Source: Isoetes taiwanensis
Taxonomy: Eukaryota; Streptophyta; Lycopodiopsida; Isoetales; Isoetaceae
Direction of reading: 5' to 3'
NCBI GenBank assembly: GCA_021234155.1
Contig: JAJEKV010000328.1
Span: 1 to 64,000, forward strand
Length of the DNA: 64,000 nt
Shown here: one piece after another, positions 11,793 to 23,965 of the stretch
Numbering within the stretch: position 1 is the first letter of the stretch
Layout of the letters: each line of letters opens with the position of its first letter
Program-made: the position numbers and the translations under genes
The notes under the pieces: generated by a model
Seen by the model: only the letters and a program-made list of their open reading frames with translations
What the model was told of the DNA's origin: nothing
The model's database searches: none

Positions 11793-12110
11793 CTACATTA
11801 CCCTCTGCTGCAACCTGCACAATAGACATCCAGTATTCAAGGACGGAAGGATACATGAAAGGAATATAAATGAAATCTATACCTTGCCATCGCTCTTGCA
11901 TTGAATGCATTTGAGTGGATGACTTTTTCTTGCTTTTAGCTTCGGACTTCAAGCAATTTGTGACAAAATATTGTTAACTCCCATAATGTATCATCGTCAA
12001 AGGAATCAATATCCACCCCTCCTTATTCTCACTCAAGTTGGGATACCGTTACTGGACCAAGCCTTGTTGCTTATAGGAGTCCAAGGAGACATCTTACTGG
12101 CACCAGCATT
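11793..12110 (-). pseudogene. Second, interrupted copy of the GTE (BET bromodomain factor) NET-exon module
   Basis: On the minus strand this repeats the start of the module at 12,841. SNKAWSSNGIPT and LSENKE are followed by a decayed NET core, the Lys-rich KSEAKSKKKSS tail, and the intron up to the small exon beginning VAAEGNV. At 11,793 it is cut by the chromovirus LTR. About 10 bp of the NET core are missing relative to copy one, shifting the frame. The offset between copies is 722 bp. It is a broken duplicate with no expected product. Confidence 0.7.
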
Positions 12111-12841
12111 CTTCGCATCCTCATCATCAGATTTGCTTCTAGAAGAACTCCCAGAATCACTTTCTGTGATTTTTAGCATGATAAGTTACCATGTACTGGT
12201 AAAGAACAAGCACCTACATTCAAACTATTTATTCACAATAGCCAAAGAAGGATGATACCACTAGAAGATGATATAGAATCAGTACTTGAACTAAAAGAGC
12301 CACTCAATTTGCTGTGATCAACACCTGCATCTTTGTTTATTACCACAGGTGGAAAATTGGTTGTCGACATATCATCATCAATGTCAACGTCTTCATCTCC
12401 AGGTTCACCAGCTATATAAATATAACAATCATTACTATTATCAAATAAGATCATACCAACTTGAATATCACTTAGTAAACAAAGGTATACCTCTGCGAGT
12501 TTTCTTGGAGGTGCCTACATTACCCTCTGCAGCAACCTGCACAATAGACATCTAGTATTCAAGGACGGGAATTTATATGAAAAGAATGTAAATAAAATTC
12601 ATACGTTGCCATCATCTGCACCCTCATTCTCTTGCATTGAATGCCTTTGATTGGATGACTTTTTCTTGCTTTTAGCTTCGGACTTCAAGCAATTTGTGAC
12701 AAAACGCTGCAACTCCCATAATGGATCATCATCGAAGGAATCAATATCCACTTCTATTTCCTCCTTATTCTCACTCAAGTTGGGATACCGTTCCTGACCA
12801 AGCCTTGTTGCAAGAGCTTCTAGGAGTCCCAGGGGGTGCAC
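12040..12841 (-). pseudogene. Fragment of a plant GTE / BET-type bromodomain factor: NET domain and acidic-serine exons
   Basis: The minus-strand exon at about 12,841-12,602 encodes YPNLSENKEEIEVDIDSFDD, then LWELQRFVTN. This is the plant NET (extra-terminal) domain, which in GTE factors recruits partners to acetylated chromatin. It is followed by KSEAKSKKKSS. Consistent splice sites then give a small exon at 12,536-12,491 (VAAEGNVGTSKKTRR), an acidic exon at 12,411-12,259 (GEPGDEDVDIDDDM, later FPPVVINKDA) and a Ser/Asp-rich exon from 12,163 (ESDSGSSSRSKSDDED). This order matches the C-terminal half of GTE proteins. The bromodomain exons are absent, and upstream of 12,841 the sequence turns into unrelated DNA, so it is a gene fragment. 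Confidence 0.75.
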
Positions 12842-13370
12842 TTATACATAAGGGGGGGTATGGCATCTGCTTTTAGAGGGTAGCAAAAAACCCCCTTGTA
12901 TACACAATTTTAAAAGGCAATTTGACCTCGCTGTGTATAGATATTGCTCCAAATTAGTGCCTAAAAAACACCCCTAACCCCTAAGTATCGTGCATAAAAT
13001 GGTCAAAAACACCCCTCCATTGAACTCTCATGGGTTATCTCGTTGATCAAAGGTGAATCCCAGGGCTGGGAGTCTGCTTCGACTTTTGTCACTTGCAATG
13101 TCATGCTTCCCCTTTGCATCATCGGTCTCCGGCATATTGTTTATTTGCGGTTGCATCAGTTGGGCTTCGATTACGCCTTGCCGATTACCCGATTGAAACA
13201 TCCGCAATCCGAGCATACGTGCCGCCCGATTCACAAGGAGCGATAGGTTTGGGCGATCCACCGGCATATCCTAGGTATATTCTAGCATATACCTATGATA
13301 TATAACAAGCCCACATAAGCGAGGGTTTGCCCCCCTAGGGGCAACCCAAAAACACTAGCAAGAAGCACAC
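12842..13370 (-). other. Unassigned, probably retroelement-derived sequence
   Basis: A minus-strand 79-codon frame at 13,028-13,267 encodes a basic peptide (LVNRAARMLGLRMFQSGNRQ) that I do not recognise. The adjoining CCCCCCTAGGGGCAACCC at about 13,330 resembles a motif in the LTR at 30,352 (CGCCTAGGGGGCAACC). A related LTR or leader fragment is plausible but not shown. Confidence 0.25.
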
Positions 13371-16300
13371 TAGAAGGCTTTAGCAAGGCAAGACTTGGTA
13401 AGACTAGATTTTTATTTAGAGTTGTGTCATTTGTTTGGCTGGTGGCTACACCGTTGTATTTTATTTGTAGAAGGAATATTTTTTATTTTGCTTTTGCATA
13501 GATAGATCATTGTGTCTGAATAGAGATAAGTCTAATCTGATTGAAGAAGAAATGGCATGATATGATTGTGGTAGTCGTATTGATGGCATTAGGTTTTTCA
13601 AGCAGTATTTCTCGGAATTGCTAGGAGTTGAGGAGTTGTTGTAGCCATGTTGGATAGAGTTTGGTTCTCTTGAATTAGTTGTTTTTCATTGTATGTGCTA
13701 TGATTTGCAAGGTTATGCATATATAAGATCTCGATCTCAAGGTTTTAGATCAAACAATCGTATTGGGGAACATCTAGGACCAATTTTTTTTTTGGATTGG
13801 CTTTGAGCCGTTAAATCCTTCGCTTGAAGTTTGCCTTTTGGCGTATGCACTTCATTCATATAGTGCAGGCAGAACATAAAAACACGAAATTCCAAATTAG
13901 AACATAGAAACAAGAAATCTCCAAACAGTGACTGCCAACAAATCACCAATAGAACACGATAAGAACTCGCTTCCATGTCCACACAAAGCATAGGCAATTC
14001 TGGCCATAATGAGTTTTGAGCTAGTTGCTTGTCCAAAGGAGGGTTTGCTCACCCTTTCTAGCTAGACATGTTTTAGCATAATCTTCTTCAAACTTAGAAT
14101 CCATATGAGCTTTCAGGTTGTAGCATCTGCAACATGACATACATTTGACGACTCAAACACAAATAGGAAATCAAATACAAATGCTTCACAAATCAAAATT
14201 TGACAGTGGCATAAGTTATTTAGCAATTTCCAGTTTCCATATTAAAAAGGAGAGACATGCAAAGATCAAACAAAATATATTCCTCTAGATACCAAAATCG
14301 AAGCGCAAAAGTCATTTTGACCTTGCCAAAACAAAAGCTAACCTTCAATCTTACGTCTCTCGCTTTTCTAGCAGCCCAAGAACTATTGCCAAGTGTCTAA
14401 TTTGATGCGAGTCAAATCGATACAAGATAAATAAAACTACATCTTAGGTTCTCTCGCCCATTTGTCATAAAATTTAAAAAGTAGATCAATCGGCCACATT
14501 GTTGCCACATCTTATCCACCTCTTTTTATAGTTGTTTGTCCGCAAAAAACCTAAACATTCATTTTTGGCTTATTGATAGATGAAAAGAAAATGTAGACAA
14601 TCTAACCCTTGAGGCATACCATAAGATTTGTCGTACATTAAATATATCTCCATGGAAATAAATCTCTGCAACCAAATGCAAAACAACATATTAACAATGA
14701 GAAGAGACAAAAGCGCATGAAATGTGCTAAATCATTGTGAATAAATGCAAATAAACAATTGCAAAATAATACCAATAAAAGACAAACCCTTCATTGCATA
14801 GAAGACTGTTTTTGGATAAGGCCCCACATTCATGTCCATAACGTGAAGCATATCGACAAAAGGATGTGGATGCTCCTAACACAACATGCTATTCTATATT
14901 ATAATAATGAAAAAATCTAAGGAACTTCAGTATAAACCTCGAAGTTCCTTGAAGGGCATCTAGAAATAGTGGGCACAGGCATAAGCTCTGCATAGAGGTA
15001 GAATTGCCATCAAAGTGTAGTTGGCACTTGCATGCGCAAAAAAACAAAGCGCATAAAAAATGTGTTTCTCATGGACATAAAAAAATAATTTTGTCTTATA
15101 TTTGAATGCTTCAACAAATAATATACATACACATCCTCCGAGCTCTATGAGATCAATATAATTATTGGTGGCAACATCTTTTTTGCTCATGGCATGCACG
15201 CTAAGTTCTAGTTCAATATGCAAAGAAAATGTTTTGGGCTCTAATCTTTAGAAGGAAGGAAGGAAGTATATTTTAACGTCCCACGGAGACCAAACCGCCT
15301 ATGAGACGGTTTTACAATATAGAGGAAAGTTTCCAAACACAAAATAAAACCACGTAACCCCGTACAATGTGTCTCTACCACCTACCGGGTCTTTAGAGTA
15401 ATACAATTAGAAAGATTTGCAGAGATAAGGATCGTTCAAATTTTTTTTATCCATAAAGCAATATTTCTATATAGTTCTCTTACTTGAGTATAACTGCTTT
15501 TACCTTGCATGACAAATCCGGGAAGCATTGAGAGAAAACAACACATGAGCGAATAGTACTATAGCATTACTACCCGATCAGGCCAAGCCAATCCCTGTTC
15601 TACCAAACCAAAAAAATGGCATAGGCATAAACTGAAACTTCATTCATACCGCCACATTCGAACGCCATATTCGAACGTCCTGGCGACAGAAGGCAAAGAA
15701 GGCGATGGCGATGGCGATGGAGTAAGATTAATCCAAATAGTTTTGTAAGTAGATTTTTGTTCATTATAATTTTATAGTCTCCAATCTATGAATCTCTCTT
15801 TCTCCATTATGTTAGTCTGCAGTATAAAGCCACTGCATTGTGACAGCCAACACATGTATGTGTTGATTATTAACAACAAAAAGAATTATGTGCAAGGGTT
15901 GAAATCAGCTAGCCTAATATGGAGCATATTTGCGCATTGCTCCTTCCATTCCTCTATTGGTTCCCCTTCAAATATAGCTAGGCATTGCACATATGTCTAC
16001 AAATTGTATTTATGCCCAGCAACGTCGGGCACCCATTACTAGTATCTTATATATTACTAGTAACTGGTGCCGATGATGCGAGGCATAATAACGTGTTACT
16101 ACAAAAGATCCAAATGTTATCTACGCCAAGCATAAGAATGTGTTACTGCAAAGATCTAAATATTATCTGTGAACAATTTATAGCTGTGCACATGCATATA
16201 GAATCAAAGAAACACGAACTTGGATCGCCTTATGTGCAATGAAACATGAAAATGACTACCTGCATGTATAAGAATCATAAGAATCACAATGATGTTAGCG

Positions 16301-16880
16301 CTTGTCATAAAAATCAATAGGAAGACAGATTGAATGGAGCATTCTAGCATTCCAATTCTCACAATTTAATGGCATTTAAATTATGTCATAGATGTTGTAG
16401 ATTGTCCAACATTTGTAAACATGTTAGAATATCAAGTTATCTATTTGGTTGTATAACAAAGATTCTATTGAAGCTGGACATTGAAAAACAATAAACATGA
16501 GTATTTCTTCGTGAAAATTTTCAATAATTTGCTTAAGAAAACTATGAATGAAATACTTTACCACTTGTTGAAGCAATTTGCTATGCACCTATTGAAGCAC
16601 CAATAAGATAAATCAATAGAAAAACTGAAGGAAGTATTTCAGCATAGGAGTTCATATCTAAATGTCCAGTAAAAACTTATATTCAGATGTTTACAACTTT
16701 CACAATGCTTCAGGCCTAAAATTGCTCGATGAATAAATCACAAATTACATAAGTAAACAGTGAATGATCCATAAATATAATCCTATATTCACTGGCATTT
16801 TAACTACGTTTCACATGTCATAGGCGGGAGACTGCATGGAGAGTCCATATGGTCTTCATTCAAATTTCAAGGACAAATTC
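13371..16880. other. Non-coding AT-rich stretch
   Basis: I see no convincing gene here. Frames on both strands are short and lack recognisable domains. A small GGCGAT hexamer run lies at about 15,699-15,720. The 99-codon minus-strand frame at 13,737-14,036 and the 87-codon one at 14,960-15,223 look like chance openings. Confidence 0.5.
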
Positions 16881-17049
16881 GGTTTTCAAATGATTTGCAA
16901 ATAATCTTATGTGCTCCCACTTTGTTAATATGCTCAACTGTGGAAGCTTAATAAGGGTAGCCCCAAACCTTCAAACCACCTTCTCGCCCAAATACGGGAA
17001 GGACGCCACCCTTCACGCAACTAGGTGTGCTAAAATTGATTCAAGGTCA

Positions 17050-17463
17050 ACACAGCAATGGAGAAGGATGCAAGCTACAACCAGATTACCTTCCCTGGCG
17101 GTCTTTGACGGCACAGGTTTCCAGCAATGGAAAAGCGGAATGATCTTCATTCTCAAAGATGAAGGAGTTTGGGGAATTGTCACTGGCCAAGAACCTGCAC
17201 CGGATGCCAAGAATATTGCTAATTTGCATGCTTGGCAGCGCCAAGATGACAAGGCAATGGCATATATTTGGCTCTCTCTAGCTGACTCTATCCTTGATGA
17301 GTTCCATCAAGAGAATAGCCACGATTTGTGGCACGCTCTCATTGAGAAGCATGACCAAAAGACCCATATAATTGGGCATTTACATGCTGAGGCAGCGAAT
17401 ATGCATTGGGAAAGATCGAGAGTCTTGACTAAGAGTATGAAGCATGCGTTCCAGCCAGATTGA
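17050..17463 (+). pseudogene. Ty1/copia gag fragment
   Basis: The plus-strand frame encodes LAVFDGTGFQQWKSGM, then KDEGVWGIVTG, then WQRQDDKAMAYIWLSLADS and ENSHDLWHALIEKHDQ. This is the N-terminal half of a copia gag, with the F-DG-NF--W opening, the Asp-Lys/Ala-Ile-Leu block and the A-E-W--L block typical of the family. The open frame starts further upstream at 16,909, but homology-like residues begin only after about residue 55. It stops at 17,463 before any CCHC knuckle, protease or integrase. I found no matching LTRs or pol nearby, so it is an isolated fragment. Confidence 0.75.
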
Positions 17464-17524
17464 AGCTTTTTGGGTTCTTTGTTATTTTGATAAATGCAAA
17501 GGGAGAACAATTGTGAAAATGTGA

Positions 17525-18580
17525 TTGATCCGTACCAAAAGGCGCAATTGTTTGAGATTAAAAGTATGGCAACAACATCCAAATATGGCGAGTTTTGATT
17601 TTCCTTCCGATGTTTTACTTCAAAAGCGGATTACACTAAGGTCTATGTTAGTTAGCAAATCAAATTTATCTGAGCAAGAGGGGTTCTATCTTTGTTGTTG
17701 TGGAAATCAGCGGGTTAGCCTTCTATCTCAACATAACAGGCAAAGAGGCACAACCTTGTTATGTCAAATTCTATAGTTCAAATCAGTGCAACCAGCCTTC
17801 TATTGTGTACAAAGCCAACATCGTTGAATTGGGGTTTGGTGGTTCCTTCAACTTGCAAACTAGTGAAGTTGTTGGAGATCCCCAGTTCTAATAATTCATA
17901 TGGTAATTCTACCGTTTGTCAAGTTAGAACAGGACAATAACCTTGTTGTTCATAAAGCTGCACAAAGACTCCATGGTGCGAGATGTGTCCAAATGTTTGA
18001 AGATTCATACCCGACTTCCCATGGCATGTGGTCCATATGGGCTCTGCCAAAATAAAGGAGAATGCAAATGTTCTTTTATAAAATAATATTAATGTGGAAG
18101 CAAATGTAAGCATGATAGTTTCTAGTGCAAAATGTTGAGCTCCAAACTCTGGAATGGTGCCTTGACAAAAAATACTATACGAAATAACCATTTCATTCAT
18201 ACATGTAACTACTTATTTAATCTTAACTCACCTGGTTTCATGGAATATAGTTCGAAGCGGGTTGCCAAGAAATGTGCCTATCAAAGCGCATTTTGCTTCT
18301 CGAGAAAAGGGATGCTCTTGATGACATCGTTGGAGACTTTGTAAATGATACAACCACGAGAGGGTTTATCAAGTTTGAAATGATGTGTTAGTAAATGGGA
18401 AGGATAGATACAAGATCTTCAAACAAAGACCGAAAAAGACCAAGGCAATACTAGGGATTTTGATAATGGTTGTTGTAGGTTTGACCATTATGCTTCTAGT
18501 AATGCTAAAAGTTTTTGCGCCTAAAAGCTGTAAAGAAAAATGGAAAACCAAGAGCAAAGACAGGTTGTCTATCTGAATTA
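17525..18580 (+). pseudogene. Unrecognised gene remnant: Cys/Asn-rich segment and one membrane helix
   Basis: Three plus-strand pieces seem to belong together. 17,700-17,891 encodes AFYLNITGKEAQPCYVKFYS, CNQPSIVYKANIVELG and SFNLQTSEVV. The next frame adds NSYGNSTVCQVR. 18,385-18,576 encodes a basic stretch (YKIFKQRPKKTK), a strongly hydrophobic helix of about 22 residues (GILIMVVVGLTIMLLVML) and a basic tail. This suggests a secreted or type I membrane protein with an immunoglobulin-like ectodomain. The beta-strand pattern of the first piece is faintly like the third domain of the gamete-fusion protein HAP2/GCS1, but I cannot establish this. Stops and frameshifts, or introns, separate the pieces. 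Confidence 0.3.
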
Positions 18581-18599
18581 GATGTTTTACTTGCCTTAG

Positions 18600-19230
18600 A
18601 TGGATTAGATGCCTTACAAATGCAACTCCCTGCTTTTGGTGACATGTGACTTGATGTTAAAATACGTGGCTGATATGTGAGATATGCTATACAAAAGGTG
18701 ATGGATTAAGGTGGCGGTGACATGTGACTAGATTAAGTTAACAACACTCCATTTGCTTGCAAGTAACTCTAACTAAAGGTGTAGGCATGGCGATCATCCT
18801 AGACATGATAGGGCGTTGTCTCTATGGCCAAGATGGAAGAAACATAATCTTCCTCGATAGGAGATTAGCCTTGCATTCATGTAAATTGTAATTAATGGGT
18901 GGTTCCTAACAACCAACTTTATAATAATTAAATGTATAATGGCGTAGTGATGGACCTTGAGGCCAATAGGAGAGCCTAGCGGCAGGAAGACCATACTTGA
19001 AGACTTGCAACACATATTTTGTAAGTATGTGTTGTAAGGAAACGATATGGAACCTTAATTAGAGATTTTGAAACTATATTAATGATAATGGTATAAGCCA
19101 TAAAATTTTGTGAATAATAGGCGATAAAACAAAAGGGCGAAAAAGAACCTCTTATCATAGTATGATACTAATCAAGGATGTGTTATGATAAATTAAAATA
19201 TTATCTTGGGGTAATTATATTTGTAAAATT
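18600..19230. other. Non-coding AT-rich flank of the gypsy element
   Basis: No domain is visible on either strand. It ends with ATATG at 19,231-19,235, the left target duplication of the element that follows. Confidence 0.5.
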
Positions 19231-19235
19231 ATATG

Positions 19236-19813
19236 TGTTAGTCACTGTGCCTCTGGTGCGGGACTATTCATGCATCTGACATGAGACGAGGTCAAGCTCA
19301 AGGATCCTCGGTCAACCACCGGTCGGACATCAAGGCTCCTGAAGACCAAGCGGCCGAACCCGCAGCGATCAAAGCCTTTGGTCGTCAACAAGGCGCCGCT
19401 TCGGACAAGTGGCGGACGGAATCACTTGCGTCGTCGGCGTCAGCGTGATTCTAGGCACTTCAAGAGGCACCGCCAACATTCCTGAATCGGGCCTCCTTCG
19501 AGGTGGCACCGAGATCCGGTCGGAATGTCTATATTGGGCCCAAAGGCCATTGTACTATATATATGAGTAGAGTTAGCTCATAAGTTTTTAGATGAGTTTT
19601 GAGTCTTGTCTCCTTCGGTTTTCTCTCTATTGTGAGAGCTCATGTATTTTCATCATTGATATCAAGGAAGTTTATCATCTTTCTCTCATTTGCTCTGTTC
19701 TCCTCTTTTCTTCTCTTTTCGGCAAAATCGGCGTGACATAGTCCCCGGACTCTCTGGTTAGATCCACGGGTCCCCTCTTGTCTTCGGGGAGTTCGAACCC
19801 GAGACCCCAAACA
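19236..19813 (+). repeat. 5' LTR of the gypsy element (578 bp)
   Basis: It is paired with 29,677-30,260. The AT-rich parts, for example TATATATGAGTAGAGTTAGC and the run through TTATCATCTTTCTCTCATTTG, are virtually identical; differences concentrate in CG-rich parts. TATATATATGAG at about 19,556-19,567 is a likely TATA region. No clear primer site follows: TGCCATTTGCGGATTGCG from about 19,817 does not match tRNA-iMet and could be a damaged site for another tRNA. Confidence 0.9.
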
Positions 19814-20099
19814 ACATGCCATTTGCGGATTGCGATTTTCTCCTACTTTCTTACATCGCCATATGCGTGGTAATTTCACACGAAGAAGAACTCCTTTCTC
19901 GGCGACATCACATCTTGGGCGCCCATCGGCGTCGGAAGCTGATGCGACGACATGTATGGATACGCTTATGACATAGAGGGAGGCCATCTTCGATCCTAGA
20001 AGACCGGTCGGCGCCACCCACCCCCTCGTGTCGGTCGTCCCGGTTCCCCCAAGCGTGCAAACATTACTCACAACCTCGGTCCCCTCATCACTACTCGAG

Positions 20100-21650
20100 G
20101 AGCCTTATCGGCTCAACCCTCTCAGCAGTACTTTCACACCCTGAACATGCCTACATCCATCATTCTTGGGGCCATCGCCTCTTCGCCGCAGCCATCATCT
20201 CCCCAGGGTGGGCTTACGCGGCTATCCACATGTCTCGCTGGCCTGCCGGGAATATCGCTTTCCCTCGTTTCCCCCCTTTGCTCTTCACATTTTACAACCT
20301 TACGGATCTCAAAACCAATGCTCAGGCTGCGCCCGGTTTCTCAGCTGGCGGTCACCCCCCTTCATCGAGGTTCGTCGGGCACAATACCACATCCCACCTC
20401 AACCTCAATATCCTCACTATCACGGTCACGTGTCCGGCCCAGCACTTTCACATCTACCTTTTGGACTCTGGCCGACTTATCCCACCTTTGGCGGCCACGA
20501 AGGCAAGCTAGTTAGACCAAAGTGCTCCGGGCCCACATGGAAGAATTTGAGGCTCTAGCTGTCCTAAATGGTCACAGCGCAACCTCAAGCTGAGAATTCC
20601 ACATCTTTTTCCACCCACCTGCGTGGCTCTCCTCATCAATGGCTCATGTCCAACAAAGCCATTGGAAACAAGGCCCGTCGAAATGCCTTTTGCTTTTACG
20701 TCTCGTTCTGGGACCCACGGATGATGATCAACTTCATCTCAAGCAACTCAATGAACTTCAACAAGAGCCCAGTGCGCCGGGGATTTTTCTTGGATCGACT
20801 TCACATACGCTCAAGAAGCTCAAAAGGAGTACCCTACCGCGAGCCGGTTGCAGTGCGGTTTCTCCAGGACTTCCTCACGCTATTGGACTCATGGTGAATA
20901 CATGCGTCCAAAAACTTTGGGCGCAAGCTATCGACCTTGTCAATCACTCGTCAATGTTTCCTCCGAAAGTGGCTCTTCAAGAGCTCGTTCATTCCACCGT
21001 CATGGTTCCACAAGCGGCTGTTCAACCTCAACACGCTAATCCACGGTAGCGGTCAAATCTGGTGCCATATTTGCAAATATCAAGGCCATTTGGCCAATGA
21101 GTGCAACTCCACCAATGGCCCGCCTCATTGCAAGCGATGCAACATGTGCAATCATGCCCACGGAAGAGTGCACTGCGCACTCATCCCCACACCGTTCCGC
21201 CAACAAAATGGTTTATCAGGGTGCAAACCACACACCAGCCACAATGACTATGGACCACCTCTTGGGTGCGGCCCACACAACTCTATGCCGCCAGGGACCA
21301 ACCCGAAGGGATCCAACCGCGTCCTCCCTTTGATCCTTCTAAAGCTCCCGGTGTTATCCTTGTCAGAATGGGGTCATACCACCACCACGGCGTGTCCTCA
21401 ACTTCCACAAGTTCAGGTGCGGCTTCACGGCACAAAATCGAGACCACATCGGTCCGCCCTCACGACTTACCAACTCTGGCTCCGCTAATGGCAAACAAGG
21501 CCCAGCGACCAGTTCTTAGAAAACCACCAAGAGCCTCGGCAATCCGCGCTATCAACCAGCTCCAAATCAACCTCGGTACGGATCAACAAGCCCCAAGGAA
21601 ATTTTTCAAGCAATTAATCCTTAATCCGGTAGTCAAAATTGGGTTGGTTT
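20100..21650 (+). pseudogene. Gag of the gypsy element (frameshifted), with zinc knuckles
   Basis: The clearest part is at 21,063-21,104, which encodes CHICKYQGHLANEC, a perfect CX2CX4HX4C nucleocapsid knuckle. A variant CX2CX3HX4C knuckle follows (CNMCNHAHGRVHC, about 21,138-21,176). Upstream, Pro/Ser/Thr-rich and charged blocks are spread over three frames (for example PPTCVALLINGS near 20,620). This is where the capsid should be, but I cannot trace a continuous capsid domain. Gag packages the element RNA into particles. Frameshifts at roughly every 100-150 bp prevent a single product as written. Confidence 0.75.
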
Positions 21651-22186
21651 AGTTTCACGCCCGGACCAAGGCATCCCGTCCCTTGACTATTATTGAAGGA
21701 ACGCATAATGCGCCTTTGCGGTTGACACCATTCCTCATAGGGACGAAAAAAGGTTCACTTTTGCGACTTGGAAAAGCTCATGCCACATGTCATGCCCAAA
21801 GTTAAGCCAAAGCATTTTTTGAACCTCATGCAAGCCCGGCTGAAGGCCGCACATTGGCAAATGTTCATGCCACCACTAGAGCTCTCAACAAAGACAAGAT
21901 ACACCTTCAACATCTCAACCTCCAGCTCTCGGACATCTCCCAATATTGCGGTAGGGTTGACTTACTCAAAAAGTTCTTTGCTTCCCGCCCGCACTCACGC
22001 ACCGGTGGAACCGGCGGATCCTTTTTCTCATGTACCTCTCGGAACTCCAAGGGAGCTTCGCCAAGATCAAAATTCCTTTAAGCTTGGCAGCCATTTTAAA
22101 ACTCAATCACGCTCTCGGGGACCGGTTACCACTCCCAATTGTTTTAGTTGGGGGCGTAGCTACCTCTACCCGCGGTCCATGCCGCG

Positions 22187-22375
22187 GTGGGAAATCGGCA
22201 AGTCAACCATGTTCAAATCGATGGAGGTAGTGCGGTCAATCTCATCCGGATAAACTCCGCCAAACAAATGGGCATCACACAACTCTTTTGGGCCCCATAT
22301 GACATCAAATTGACTAATGGCCACATCACGAGACCTCAAAGGCGTCACACCTATTCTTCACATCAACATAGGTGA
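22187..22375 (+). pseudogene. Retropepsin-type aspartic protease fragment
   Basis: The frame encodes VNHVQIDGGSAVNLIRINSA, then KQMGIT and DIKLTNGHI. DGGSAVN is the active-site loop in the form usual for plant gypsy elements, where DGGS replaces DTGS. The expected downstream flap and ILG blocks are not traceable in one frame. It lies between gag and RT, as it should. Confidence 0.75.
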
Positions 22376-23159
22376 TCTCCGGCTTTTTCCCATGGAATTT
22401 GGAGTGTGGAAGGCTGGCGAAGATCGGTGACTATGAAATCTTTGGTAAGCGAGACCTTTTCTCCCCCGGGGCAAAGAGTATCCATTTTGGGCCCGCGGAC
22501 GATTAGTCATCAACGATGGTCATCTCAATGCCACCATGGACTTGCAAGCGAGCGGGCTCATTTACGGTGACAATCGCGGAACCCTCTCTCGAACCGGTGA
22601 AGAAGCTTCGAATATTTATCGCGTTCGGGCTCCACTGCGAGGAGTGCGCCTCTGTCATCCTACCCGAATATCATCCTTGGGAGAAATGACTCTTGATCCC
22701 GGGACGGTGGGTCGCCTTACTTGACCCTCTCGGCTCCTTGCAATCGAATCCAGCGTTGATCACTTTTGAATCGCGACACCTCACGCAGCTCACGTTGATG
22801 TACCGCGGCTGTCATGAAGCAGCCAACGCTGGATGAAACTAAGCAACCTCTCTTTTCACCACGCCAAAGTGCCGCATCGGTTATGCTCAACCTCCACGCA
22901 CACATTGTCCGGAATACGAAGTCATACCCCATATTGGACTCGAAGTCGGAGATTGTGGATGTTGGCAACAATCAACTGTCGCATTTGCTGCCAACCTTAG
23001 GCTCCTTATCATTAGCGGGGCCGTCGTACATTCAAAAAAATTCAAACACATTTTTTGCACGGAGTTACAAAGATCTTGGGGAATCAACAAAAGCTTGGGG
23101 GAACTCACCATTCCTACCAAATCGATGCCGCGACCGGTGTAACAGCGGCGATACCTGAG

Positions 23160-23965
23160 GGCTCAACCCTAATTACCGTGATCGTCCAAAGGAAATTGAC
23201 AAACTCCTTGCTGCGGGTTTGATCTATGAGGTCAAACATTGCTGAATGGGTGAGCCCCATCGTCATTGCCCTTAAGCACAATGGTAAGATCGGCGATGCG
23301 GTGTAGACTATCGGAAACTCAATCGGCCCGGGTGTGATCATTTTCCACTTCCTTCACGGACCAAGTTCGGAAGAAGTGGTGGACATGAGATGTACTCCTT
23401 TATGGATGGTTTTCGGCTACAATCAGATCTCCATCAAAGAATCTCGATCAACTCAAGACCACTTTCACCACCCCGGGTAAGTCACTTTTTGCCAACAAGG
23501 TGGTTCCTTTTGGATTATCCAACTCTCCTTCAACATTTCAGCGCATCATGCTCTCGGTTTTTCATGATTTCATGAAGGAAAATCCCTTCTTACCAAATTT
23601 TTCAAGATGACTTCTCTGCCCTCTGAGTTCCATGGCTGACCATTTGGATAAATTGGAACTTCGTCTTCGAAATGTGATGAGTCAGGCATTAGTCTCAATC
23701 ACGAGAAATGCACCTTTTGCGTCACCGGTGTTCGTTAGGCCATGTTGTCGACGAAAAGCGAGGAATCACTGCCGATCTAACAAAATCAGTTGTGTGCTCA
23801 AGGCTCAAGCACCAGCCAATATCAAAGAGACACGCTCTTTCACGGGAAAGGTCAATTATTACTCCACCTTCATACACGGTAGCAGCCATTGCGGATCCCA
23901 TTCATAAACTCACGGGTGGCGAATCCACGGGCTTGGAATTCCCAGGCGGAGGCTGCTTTCAACGG
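23160..23965 (+). pseudogene. Reverse transcriptase of the gypsy element (frameshifted)
   Basis: Frames read in turn give EIDKLLAAGLIYEV (about 23,197-23,235), VDYRKLN-type residues (about 23,300), and YSFMDGF then YNQISIKE (about 23,392-23,445). The first catalytic Asp is in MDGF. TTFTTPG, VPFGLSNSPSTFQRIMLS (about 23,500-23,560) and FHDFMKENPF follow. The second catalytic box, normally YLDDI, is represented only by a damaged NFSR/MTSL region at about 23,600. Downstream are CTFCVTG, KRGITADL and the thumb-linker KETRSFTGKVNYYSTFI (about 23,825-23,875). Without the double-Asp box the copy would not be active as written. Confidence 0.8.

Noticed and set aside
13737-14036. 99-codon minus-strand ORF
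   Set aside because: No recognisable domain, no splice context and no repeat support. The composition looks like chance opening in AT-rich DNA.
19640-20071. 143-codon minus-strand ORF
   Set aside because: It runs across the gypsy 5' LTR and leader in antisense, and part of it recurs in the 3' LTR (30,077-30,271). It is an LTR shadow.
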